Below, piece by piece: positions 1 to 21,363 of a stretch of DNA of 64,000 nucleotides. The notes under the pieces were generated by a model that was not told the origin of the DNA, did not search any database, and worked only from the letters and a program-made list of their open reading frames with translations. The translations under genes and the position numbers were made by a program. Within the stretch, counting starts at the first letter, position 1. Each line of letters opens with the position of its first letter. Source of the stretch: Apostichopus japonicus (Eukaryota; Echinodermata; Holothuroidea; Aspidochirotida; Stichopodidae); the NCBI RefSeq assembly GCF_037975245.1, contig NC_092567.1:22899376-22963375 (forward strand). Reading direction: 5' to 3'.

Positions 1-958
1 TACAGTAGTAAAGATTTGATAGAAAAGGAGATTCTTTCAAGCCTTTGTTTTACCTTCTGAAGCTTTTGGACGGAGGGGAGACGGATGACAGGTTTTGTCA
101 ACAAATGCGGGGTGTGGTATCTGCTTATACAGTGCTTAGACTAAATAATAGGTACTTTGGTAGTTTGGTATGATCTCACATTATACAGTTAATGCAAAGC
201 ACTTTGGCTTCTGACTGACATCCTCAGACCCGCTCCCAGTCTCCTCCCCCCTGTGCCCTCTCCCCGGTCCCCCATGAAAGAAAGGGTTTAACAAGTATCA
301 GCACCAACCAGCGGCTGAGGTAGCTGGTTCCTTTGCACTTCAAGCCAAAAAATTTGTCTTTGATTGTAAGAGTTGCTACAAATGGGTGTTATAGCATATA
401 TATATATATATATATATATCTTTTAGTTTTACATATGGATGCATGTCTGAAGTACAAAAGCAAACAAACAATATTCATCAATATTTTACAATGACACACT
501 ACCAGCTTTGCAGTATGCCTAACGTTAGGAAACGATTGTTACTTATATTATTAGGCCTATGGCTACAGGTATTGCCATATTGGTTTTTAGTTTAAAACTG
601 CTTGGGTACAGTAGTACAATTAATTGCTTCTTGGATGATGGAGTGAAGATGCTCATATTTATTACACTTCCTATTTCCCAGTATTTCATAATACACAAGC
701 CCTTAATACTCTGAGCCTGCACACTAAATGTAATACATACTTCACTTGGGATAGTAAGGTCTTATAAGTTATATTGTTGTACCACAAGGCTGCATTACTT
801 TATTATTTAAATGGTGTATAGCCTAGGTATTTAAATTGTCTGGCTCCATAGTACCTTGTGGACAATGGACATGTTCCGTCACACGAATAATCCACATAAG
901 CACTCCCTAAGGTCCACCACACAAAATAATTTATTAGTACTAGTAGAGAGGACAAACT
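1..958. other. intergenic, no supported feature
   Basis: A (ta)n microsatellite lies near 400-419. I see no gene, RNA gene or bounded element. Confidence 0.5.
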
Positions 959-1699
959 AAAACGAATGACAGCGAATGACCGAATGACAATTGACTCCAC
1001 ACAGGGTTAATTATCATTCGCAAATGACAGCGAATGACAGCGAATGACAATGAAGGACGGTGGTGAGAAGAGATAGAATGATTAACGGAGTGGAGTAAAT
1101 GCGGTTATTGGTTTTCTTCGCAAAATGATTTGAGGAAAATCGCATGTTACGTGGTTGCAGGGTTTTTGTGTAATTTATGGATAGAAACCACAGGGAAAGT
1201 TTTTGTGTGAGGGAAGCTTCCTCCAGGGGGCGCCCCCCCCTGCCCCCTTCCCTACGCCACTGTTACAGAGTAGCTCCATAACTGGCGCAAATGTTCTCCT
1301 TTTCCAGTCCCTTTTGCCCCCCCCCCTTAAAAATTTTTTTTTTTTTTCATAGAAATGTCCAATATAAGGAATCTTCCTGAAATTTTGAGCCGTTTCAAGA
1401 TGTATTGTTAGTTTCTAACAATTAATATCGGAAAAATGAAGTTAAATTTACTTTTTTAAATCAGACTTACAATTTCGCTTACTCTAGGTGCGTTGGTATC
1501 TTGTCCGTACTTTACTAGATCTGTAAGCCACGCACTTCGCGTCCACTCGGTTTGCGTGGCCACGAAGTCTGAACTGTGATATCCGGTTGAAGCAAATGTC
1601 TGTGCTGTCATTCACTGTCATTTGTGTTAGTCAACGCAATTTTTTAGTGTGCACAACATATTGTCATTCGTTATGTGTAACGCAATTGTCATTCGTTTC
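959..1699. mobile_element. possible foldback-type element with clustered inverted motifs
   Basis: The left part has repeated cgaatgaca motifs (960-1050). The right part has the reverse, tgtcattcg, repeated (1607-1698). The outermost forms, aaacgaatgac and gtcattcgttt, are inverse of each other. No clear target duplication was found. Confidence 0.35.
1205..1262. repeat. GC-rich end of an unidentified repeat
   Basis: A C-rich stretch ending ccctacgccactg has the look of a DNA-transposon terminus, whose other end would begin cagtggcgtag. No partner end is visible nearby, so this is a fragment call only. Confidence 0.3.
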
Positions 1700-1754
1700 A
1701 GTAGCACCCTAATCGAGGGTGGTAATACCCAGTATCATTAGATAACATTTTTTA

Positions 1755-2065
1755 TATATGTTGCTGCTAAGCAGTGGAATAAGTTATCAAACTTAAAGGA
1801 GTTTAAGAATGCAAACTCCTTAAATACATTTAAACATTTTATCCAGGACTTGAAACTTATTACTTATGCTCTTATCTTCATTTCATTTATTGTTCCATCT
1901 TGTATTTTATGCCATTGTCAGTTTTCTATGTATTTTCTTTTTCATTGTATTAAATTGTTATTTTTTACATTTGTATTCTATATTAGTTTTACTATTATTA
2001 TATTATTTTTTTATTCTACTTTACGCTAAACCGAGTACACCCTTTAATGTTTAATAAATAAATTT
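1755..2065 (+). mobile_element. LINE 3' end (CR1/L2-like), truncated
   Basis: The translation AAKQWNKLSNLKEF followed by SLNTFKHFI is the typical C-terminal end of a non-LTR reverse transcriptase protein. The tail ends in ttaataaataaat. Only the last part of the element is present. Confidence 0.55.
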
Positions 2066-3110
2066 AGGCTACATTGGTTTGTTGTGTACTCAGTTACATT
2101 TCTTCTTATACCTAGGCCTAGGCTACAGCAATTAAACTAAAGATACCTAGGCCTAACTTTGTTAGGCTAAAATGAAAATTCACAGAATCCTAATCAGATA
2201 CTATATGATTTGTTGCATTATAATAAATTTGCAATTGCCGAGGATTGAAACGTACGGGAGTAAATGTTCTTCACGTCAGCCAGTCATAATGATTTATTAC
2301 CCGAAAGTGACCCTTCCGTGAAACTCGGTACCACTTTGGAACGTTGCGTTAGTGTTATATGGATACTGACATATGTTATGTCTTTGGCATATGTCATATG
2401 CCAAAGAAATAAAAATAACGAATATGGGTGGCCAGAGAAGACAAATTCCATATTCAACGAGGAAACATGTGCAGGCCCGTAGACGAAGTAACCGATTTGA
2501 AGTGGGGGAGGGGAGGGGAGGGCACATCAACGCATGAAAATCGCCATCCTGGAGGAAATACCTCTCTTTGAGAAATTTTCGCTTTTCTCAGTGGGCTTCG
2601 ATGCCAAATGATGCAATATTTCCCCTACATTTGTATTTCATTTTACGGTTTGTATACAACGTACCTCATCTTTGTTTTAGCTTCACCACCAACCCCGTGG
2701 CTGCGTACCTGAACATATGGATACATTAATTCCAATTTACAGTGCGAAAGGGTGAAGGAGAGGGAGAAATAGAATGGTGTTGTCAAGTCTCAACCAACTT
2801 CAGAGCTCAGTGTCATAATTAAAGGAGGGATTAATTCAAATATATTTTAGTTTTACAAATAACTTCATATATAGCACGATTCGTGGCACCACGATACTGT
2901 TGGCAAAGGTATCGAACCCAGCTAGAGGCCAATTATTTGAAAAATATATTCTAGAAATTATAACTGGTTTAGAATTATAAAACAAACTTCACAACGTTAA
3001 TACACTTTTCCTATTGAAAGTTAAATACAAAGAGGCAGAAGTTGGTTTAAGACATCAGTATAGATACTACCTATTCCAACACACATAAGGCTGCACAAGT
3101 AAAAGACGAG
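2066..3110. other. intergenic, no supported feature
   Basis: Single-copy-looking AT-rich DNA. There is a near-palindromic run of catatg motifs at 2370-2402. Short open frames here overlap one another on both strands and have no coding character. Confidence 0.5.
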
Positions 3111-3182
3111 CTCCCTGGCGGGGAATCGAACCCCGGTCTTCCGCGTGACAGGCGGAGATACTCACCACTATACTACCAAGGA
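3111..3182 (-). tRNA. tRNA-Asp (GTC), copy 1
   Basis: The 72-nt cloverleaf has acceptor stem TCCTTGG/CCAGGGA fully paired, anticodon loop CTGTCAC, B box GGTTCGATTCC and discriminator G. There is no intron. Downstream on the - strand a TTTT run 5-8 bases after the gene can act as Pol III terminator. Confidence 0.97.
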
Positions 3183-3503
3183 TATCTGATGTCACGTAAT
3201 ACTAGATATATAAATAACAGTCAGTTAGCTGCTACAGCTGCATAAATACAGCGTCATATGTTATACCGTAACTCGCTAAACGTTATTAGTACACAAAGCA
3301 AACAAACTAACTAAACCTGCATATGTAGTGTCCCAAACAGAAGGCCAAATTAATTTAGCCATGGCCTTTTACTAACTAAACAAGTTAATGGAGTGAACGA
3401 ACCATTCTGACATAGAAATCTGTGATACCGAATACACGGTATTGATTATTTTGTCACAGCATCAAGCCAAGTTACAAATTATTTGAAAAATGATATTTTA
3501 GAC

Positions 3504-3796
3504 CAGGGGTGGGCAACCTACGGCACGCGGGCCACATGCGGCCCGCCAGTGATTTTTGCGGCCCGTGAGATGTCTCAATTTCTTAAGAAAAAGAGAAAAA
3601 AAATCAATCTTTTTTACATCATCACAAAAAACGATCTAGCTGCTTTGAATTTATCGGCATTATTGATGCTGTCAAGTACACACACCTATTGCTTGAAAGG
3701 TTTGAAATCAACAGCAGGTCGTTGGTTAGGTGCGGCCCAGTCATGTTTTCACTCCTTATATCTGGCCCATTCATCCGAAAAGGTTGCCCACCCCTG
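3504..3796. mobile_element. hAT-type MITE with 8-bp target duplication
   Basis: Perfect 16-bp terminal inverted repeats caggggtgggcaacct, flanked by the 8-bp direct repeat ttttagac (3496-3503 and 3797-3804). At 293 bp it has no transposase. It sits in the duplicated flank between tRNA-Asp copies 1 and 2. Confidence 0.93.
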
Positions 3797-3934
3797 TTTT
3801 AGACGGTACGTCTAGATCAGAGTTATGACAGAGACAGCAAATTGATACAATTTCCATAACGAAATATGTCGTCACACTGAAACTCTTGAAAAACTTACCA
3901 ACACGCATGAAGAGATGTGCCAGCAAAAGAAGAG

Positions 3935-4006
3935 CTCCCTGGCGGGGAATCGAACCCCGGTCTTCCGCGTGACAGGCGGAGATACTCACCACTATACTAC
4001 CAAGGA
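3935..4006 (-). tRNA. tRNA-Asp (GTC), copy 2
   Basis: Identical over all 72 bases to the copy at 3111-3182. It is followed on the - strand by TCTTCTTTTG, a Pol III stop. Its upstream flank repeats that of copy 1, and its downstream flank repeats that of copy 3. Confidence 0.97.
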
Positions 4007-4277
4007 TATCTGAAGACACACATGAGACTAGATAAAGTTATAACAGCCAGTTAGCTGCTACAGCTGCATAAATACAGCATCATGTTATACCGTAACTCGC
4101 TAAACATTATCAGTACAGTAAGCAAACTTACTAAACCTTCATACGTAATGTCCCGAACAGAAGGCCAAATTAATTTAGCCATGGCTTTTTACTAACAAAA
4201 CAAGTCAATGGAGTGAACGAACCATCCTGACATAGGAATACCAACACGCATGAAGAGATGTGCCAGCAAAAGAAGAG

Positions 4278-4349
4278 CTCCCTGGCGGGGAATCGAACCC
4301 CGGTCTTCCGCGTGACAGGCGGAGATACTCACCACTATACTACCAAGGA
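4278..4349 (-). tRNA. tRNA-Asp (GTC), copy 3
   Basis: Identical to the other two copies. It lies 343 bp from copy 2 and shares the same 3' trailer, including TCTTCTTTTG. Sequence beyond its 5' end (4350 on) is no longer repeated, so this marks the edge of the tandem duplication. Confidence 0.97.
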
Positions 4350-5313
4350 TATCTGAGTGACGGAAGCGAGTAATAATTAATAAACAAATCTCTAACTAAT
4401 ACTCTCCTAGTGTTTAGATCACAATTTTAATTGATATAGCAATTAACTTTATAGTATATATGTGTCATATTTGCTTAATTTTAGTTCGTCCATTACAATC
4501 ACTCACCCCAGAGCACAAATTCAAGGAGAACATGTTATTAAATGTTAGTGCAGCCGGTGACTTGTGCATACGTCACTAGATATATAGTTTCATGCTAAAT
4601 ACTTGTTGTCCCAGATGCATGTTGGGCCTACCCATCAATCCTCAGGTAATTTTCCCAGAATTCTTCAAATATTGAGCCAAACTTGAATCTAGTCAATCAG
4701 ACGATAAATACGTGTGTTGATCGTAAACTTAAGTCGTAATGAAAAATGCTTGTTCGATCAGCTCGTACTTTTACTTCACGGAAATGGGGTTGGTATTACT
4801 AACAAATTGGTCGCTTTTGATATGTTAGGCTCAACGTTTTGCGTAAGAACAAACAACGGAGCTTGTGGACTAGGCTTAGGCCGATGTTAATCTGCGATCA
4901 TATGTATGGTGTTACAATAGTCTATAGTATTTAGTAATACAAGTACTAAGTAGAAATGCCTAAACATAACGTTACAAATGTGGCACAATTCAGGTTTGGC
5001 CAATAACTGAGTATCGCTGTACAGGTTATGCAAAGTTCTTACACAGGGAAGAATAAGAAAGTATCCAGTATGCCTAACTTGGTTACTAAATACTAACTTA
5101 CAGTAGGATGGTGACTTCGAAGTTCGGCCACTTAAGACTTAAAACACCCCAGAACTAAATCTTCTGGTCTAAATCACCAGAAAATATACTTCATATGGTG
5201 GGAGAATTGTGTTTTAGTACGATACACGGCCAAACTTTCTTTCCTGCAAACTGTTTTCACGTTGTTTTCCAAGAAAATTCTTCGTGATTGTGGAACTGGT
5301 ATTTCTTTGCTAG
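4350..5313. other. intergenic, no supported feature
   Basis: AT-rich sequence between the tRNA cluster and the mariner-like MITE. It may contain the ZNF143 promoter or a non-coding first exon, but nothing in it decides that. Confidence 0.4.
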
Positions 5314-5589
5314 AGTATTGCGAAGTTCGGACACGCAACCTACAGTGTGGCGCTGGTAAAAATTGGTGGCGCTGTTGCTCTTTCAGTAATTATAACAGAC
5401 TTCATAGATCTTTGTCATTTTATTGACAAATATGTAAGTAATTTCTTGCACACGTGTCATTTTGGAGAGAAAATAACTGTAGCTTCGTACTTTTTGGTGA
5501 AATTTGGCTCTTCCTGTAGGTTTTCATGGTGAAAATCGTGTATTTCTTAGGGTGCCCGAACTTCGCAGTATGGCGAACTTCGCAATACT
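5314..5589. mobile_element. putative mariner-like MITE
   Basis: A 16-bp perfect inverted repeat agtattgcgaagttcg bounds 276 bp. Taking the TA inside the repeat as target site leaves ends starting TTGCGAAGTTCG, as in Tc1/mariner-type MITEs. A second copy of the end motif (cgaacttcgcagta) lies just inside the right end, and a related cgaagttcgg is at 5118-5127. Confidence 0.55.
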
Positions 5590-5826
5590 GACTATACACA
5601 ACATAGCCTTAAAGGCTTAAGTTAGGGCTAGCCTTTGCAAGTGTTACAAGTTAGAAATATGCAAAGAAGAATACCAGTGTTACACACTGGTTACTGAGTC
5701 TAAGGTATACTAAGTTAGGCTATTTCAATATTTGATAAGCTCCATTAACTTGAAAAATATAACACCAATTGTTAATACAAAATGTGATAAAGGTTATCCC
5801 ATGTCGTGTGAAAAAACAGTTCTAGG

Positions 5827-7433
5827 TAGGGTTGGGCGATATATCGAAAATTATTATTATCGCGATAATTTTTTTTCAAGACGATATTTTTTGAGGATTG
5901 AACAAATGACGATAATTTCTTGTGAAAGAAATTTGAAATAAATGTGGAAAAAATGCGACTATCCTTTCTCCGTTTTATTTGAAAATGTTTGAAAAGCATT
6001 CCATGGTTAAGAGAGTTGAAAAGAGATAGGTTAATCAACTTCATTAACTGACTTTTGAGCTTCGTAAAAACCCGTCCTTTACAACATTAACTGTATAGAG
6101 AACAATACTCAGTAGAGAAATTACCAATTGTGTACGAAAGGTAAGTTGGTACACCTTTCAAATTTTACGAAAGATCGAGCAAAATACTTTCGAAAAATTC
6201 ACGCGAAACTGGCATATCGTGCTGAATGCATCTAATGTCATGTAAAAAAGGCTCTAGTACACCCATTTATGATTAAACCATAAGACCACATCTGGTGTTA
6301 AGCGTGTGGAGAAGAAAGTATTTTCTAGAATTTCCTCAAAAAATGGAAAAAATAATATCCTACCATAGTTAAGTGTACAGTATATAGCCTAACCATTTTG
6401 TCTGTTACGGATCTCACGTAACAACAAAAACACTACTAATTTTTTTTTTGCGAAGTTGACGTTATCTACAAGGACATGGAAAAAATATTTAGCATTCAGT
6501 TAATCATGCCAAGGGGCCTAAAACATGGGAATGCAAGGTTTACTTTCATAAAGATGGCAATACTGTAGCTATTGGGGCCAATTGATATCGTGCTATGTCT
6601 GTATGGTATAGACCGTGCCTCGTATATTCAAGGGGAATAGATTGTTTTGTTCATGCGGAGGAGTTGGTTGACTTGAGGTGTGTTTTACTTACGGGGATGT
6701 TAACCTACTTTTCTTGAACGTCTAAGATAATATTTTGCATAACTTAACCGATCCTTTACTGACTGATGTAATTAATTCTAGAGTTGAGCCAAATAGTTTA
6801 CTCCTTGAAAACTTTTTTGGAAACGTGCCAAAAATGTTAGCAAACAGGTGTTAGACGGGGGGGGGGGTTGTTTCAAGGTACCTGGGAAAATTCGCAGCAC
6901 ATGTAGCCAGCCTACCGTGATATTTAAGTTGTAAACTGATGTACGTATAGTGCACGCTGTTCATTGTTAGGCAGTCTAGAAACAGGGCTTTGCCGAACGT
7001 AGTTTGTTTCATAATATCGACAGTTTTGTAAGTTTGTAAGTAAACTTTTTAAATATTTTAAGACAGATTACATCTCTTTTCATTTTGTCACATAAGATAG
7101 CTACTCTAACTTGTCATTTTAAAAATTTCATCAGTTTCGTGACAATTTAAATTCAAAAAGTTGTCAGTATTTTGAATCCTCAACTGTGAATTTTTTATCG
7201 CCAGACGCGCAAAAATACTAAATTTTCCGGGGGCCTTCGCCCCTGGACCCCCACAAGGGGTTCCACCCCTTGACCTCACCAGGCCCTAAGGCGGGCCCCT
7301 GGACCCCAGTTGTTTTAAGTGTGTTCGCGAACACATTAAAAACAACAAGGAAAATTATCGTAATTATCGAAATATCACGATAATTTTTGAACTATTTATC
7401 ATGACGTTAAAAAGCAAATATCGCCCAACCCTA
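5827..7433. mobile_element. 1.6-kb non-autonomous hAT-type element
   Basis: Terminal inverted repeats tagggttgggcgatat are perfect over 16 bp and flanked by the 8-bp repeat gttctagg (5819-5826 and 7434-7441). Subterminal AT-rich motifs (attatcg, cgataat) recur inverted at both ends. No transposase-like frame is seen. Bases 7229-7306 hold a GC-rich inset (ccttcgcccctggaccccc) unlike the rest, perhaps a fragment of another element. Confidence 0.9.
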
Positions 7434-7441
7434 GTTCTAGG

Positions 7442-7886
7442 TTACACCTTTACATGCGTATAGTGACCTGCCTATAAAGCCCAGCATTTTTTGTTATGCG
7501 ATACTAGATAAGTTGCCTCTTCACATTGCCTAGACTACAAGATACATGTTGAATGTCTATGTTTAGGAGGAATAATTTGGATGCTCAGAAAGTACTGGTG
7601 GAATTTAAATTAGCAATTTGAGGACAACTTACAATGTTACTTAAGCATAAAGCCTATCCTAATAGGCCTATCTGAAATGTGGTACTAAGCTAAGGATAAA
7701 AACTTTTAAATATCCCTAGTCTTTGTTAAAGGCTAGTTGGTAGGGCTACTGATGTGTATGTAAAGAAAGTTTTCATTCAATACATTTATTGAATGAAGTA
7801 CAACCCAGTATAAACTAGATGGTGATGGTTGTGGTATATATTGAAATATTTAGATCTGCAGTTGTAATCCTTCATTTTGTTTTCAG
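7442..7886 (+). other. region before the ZNF143 first coding exon (intron end)
   Basis: It ends in a pyrimidine-rich acceptor (tttgttttcag) at 7886, so it is probably the 3' part of a 5' UTR intron. No exon was recognised within it. Confidence 0.45.
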
Positions 7887-7943
7887 TTGGAAGCAGTTTA
7901 ATTCTTTGTGGTTTGTGACAACAAGCCTCTCACATTTGGTGCC

Positions 7944-18433
<10,490 letters not shown>

Positions 18434-21363
18434 TTCAAGTTGGAGAGTGAATCCTACTTAAAATCATCACCAAGTTCTGGTATCAACTCTCAGGATGATA
18501 GAGGGTGGCACCTTTGATTTCACCAAAAGAGGAGCCCGTAGTTGAATTCAGTTTATGCAGGATAATCGGTGCATCAGTTGCAGTTTTTATACCTAACGGT
18601 AGACATCAGCGGGTAGAGCATCTTCGTAAGGAATGAAGAATTATTTCAAAAGGATTATGTCTGAAAGATATTCCTGATGTCAAGTAGACAAGTAGAAAAT
18701 GGTGCCACTACCAGGTGAGGAATATGATCCACAACCACCAAAGCCAACAAAACTTGAACCATTTTTGCATGATGGTGACATCAAAATGAATTTCTTACAA
18801 TTCAACTCTCTTTTCCTTACCACCCCCTCCCTCATGTATTCTTCAGTAAGAACAATCTAGGCTGTGCAGCCAGCTAAAACATGGCTTGCATTAGGTAGTA
18901 CTTCAGCGATCTGGAAAAAGGAGATTTCCAAACCTGTAAATGTTAATCTTTTTTGCTTCCTGGAGAAGCTATGACCGCTAAGTCTAATAGCTGTTAGGTA
19001 GAAAGTACTCAAGACATGTCGTATCAGTGTTGTATGTCAGTTCTATTTAAAGACAACTTGCAAGTTCAAAAAAATGAAAGATGACAAGAATTTATGACAC
19101 CAAGAACTCTGTTTGAAGACACCAGGAAAGAGAAAATGAAGGTCATGGCTAGTTTTGTACATCTATCGATCAGTATTCATAGCCACAGTCAATCGTCAAA
19201 ATTTTTCGCTTGCAAATATCCTTTTGAAATTTCCGTTTACGTGAAGGAAATATTGCTTTCGTTCATAGAAATTGTATTTTCATTTGGTTGTAACTGTTTG
19301 GTAACTGTGATGATAGGATGGCCAGTCCAAGGAAGTCACTGCTACGCAAGCTGTAACTCGCAACCGTTGTTCAGCAAGAAAGATTTGAACCATCCAAGGT
19401 GATTTCATCATTATACCAAACAGAAGATGTCATGTTTTAATTTTTTTGGTGATTTTCCATTCCACATTTCTCGGAAAAGCCTTCGAGTAAGTGTGATTGT
19501 ACCATTGTGTAACGATGGATTTAAAGAGATAATGCATAACCAATGTTGTATGGGTGTTGAGCAACACATTTTGATCAAATCAAATCGTTTTGCATTGAGA
19601 CAATAGTAAACAACATGAAAATTTAAATATATATATTTATTATTATGAACCTACTTCAAGATTTCTGAAGCAAATTCGTCAACTGAAATTCATTTTGGAC
19701 CTTAATTACCTAGTCTAGTTGGTTACCAAGCAGTAGCAAACTTTTAGTTAGAAATTCAAAGTCTTTATGTTTGCCAGAGGCTTAAAAATTATTTCAATTA
19801 GTTCATCTTTGGAAGTCTTTCTAATTTCATCTTTTGTAAAAATGGCTGGTACATATTATATTAATTTCTATATTGATTGACTTCCAGAAATGTGACAAAT
19901 GTTGAAAAGTTACATATTTGGAGTCAGCTGGATTGGAACAATTTCTTAACTTTACTACCACTCTACACTTTCCTCTTTCATACTCCAAGGTAATTATAAT
20001 GACAATACAAACAGTTGTTCCAAAACAATAGAAACAGGAGAAACTTCTCCACATAAAGTTTCTTGAAAAGCGTGACATGAAAGGACTGTATGTTATGAAA
20101 ATCATCCCAACTGGGTGGGTGGAAATTGAAACATCATGAATATTCAAATTGTTCCGAGATGTAAATTAATTAATTAGCATAGTTAAGCTGTTGCATAAAT
20201 GTAGACAACTTTCTATCAGCCTTGAGTCAGCACTTAGCACCTGATGATGATTTAATCATTGAACATTAATTTGGTTTGTCCCTACAAAGAAGTTGCCATT
20301 TTGACTAAAACTTTGCTGGAAAAGTTAGCAGACAGTTTTTGGTGTTATCGTTATTTTCTGTTAATGGATATTTCGAAGAACAATTATGCATTCCATTAAA
20401 AAGGCACACAACTTCATGAAGTTAAAATTGCTGAAACAGTTGTGTCTGATACTAAACAAAAACTTATAAGTCTCCATATCAAGTTCTAATGTTAGCCTAT
20501 GAGGATGGCTGAAACTTTATAGCGTATAAAATAAACTCCCTTGTGTGAATGTATGCTTCATATAGCAGTAGTGGATGACAAGGCCTTCAGTGCTAAATAT
20601 CGATTTTGTGCTTTTACCAGAATTCAGCATGTTGACTTTCAAATTTTTTGGTGAAAAAAACAATGTACTAGAGAAATGCTTGAAAATGTCACCTATTTTA
20701 ACAGGCTTAACTCTCAACAACTCCAGGAAGCTGGATCACAGTTGGGGGGGGGGATCTGTGATGTCATCAGGCAAATGCTCTTCAAAAGCTTTTCCTTCTA
20801 AGGCTATTATAATCATCTTGTTGGTGTATCCTTGAAACCTGATACACATGGAATGTTTGCTTAACTGTCAAAGTTCTCTGTACTTAGAATTTTCTAAATG
20901 TATATCTGTTTTGTAGAAATATTCTTTTCCTGTATGGATAAATGATGGACATGTTATCAAGAAAAACAAAGACTTTATCTGCTGAAGTGCCCGGATGACA
21001 TCCATTCTGCTTTTGCCAGATGAATTTACAAAATATCACAAAATGCTATAAAGATATGGTTTCACCAAAAGTTTCAGCAACTTTGCTATTTTTGCAATCA
21101 ACTTCAGCCACCAGAAGATCCATTTAAATGCAAAAAAAAAATCTGTAGTTGAGGGAATTTGAAATTAAGTGTCCCAAATGATGCAATTTAATTTATCTAT
21201 TTTTTTCTTTTTGTGATCTAGCAGCTTGATTGGAATATATTATGAAAAATAAATATGAATGTATTAATAATGGAAACAAATTGAAACTTTGTGTTTTTAT
21301 TATACATAGAATTTATTTCTTCAACTGATTATACCATTTTGGTTTCCAAATTAATAAAGTTGT
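18434..21363 (+). other. ZNF143: presumed ZNF143 3' UTR and poly(A) region
   Basis: There is no coding feature here. AATAAA hexamers at 21248-21253 and 21353-21358 are the best visible poly(A) signals, which would make a 3' UTR of about 2.8-2.9 kb. The extent is an inference. A shorter UTR ending in some weaker signal is possible. Confidence 0.35.

Larger units (their letters stand above)
3183..4277. repeat. tandem duplication carrying the tRNA-Asp genes
   Basis: About 210 bases at 3220-3430 recur at 4057-4235 with scattered differences (shared stretches such as agttagctgctacagctgc and ccaaattaatttagccatgg). The trailer at 3898-3934 recurs at 4241-4277. The tRNA genes are therefore products of local tandem duplication. 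The tRNA parts are identical while the flanks have drifted. Confidence 0.85.

Noticed and set aside
2880-2935. tRNA-like box B (gggttcgatacc on the - strand)
   Set aside because: No box A at the right distance and no cloverleaf.
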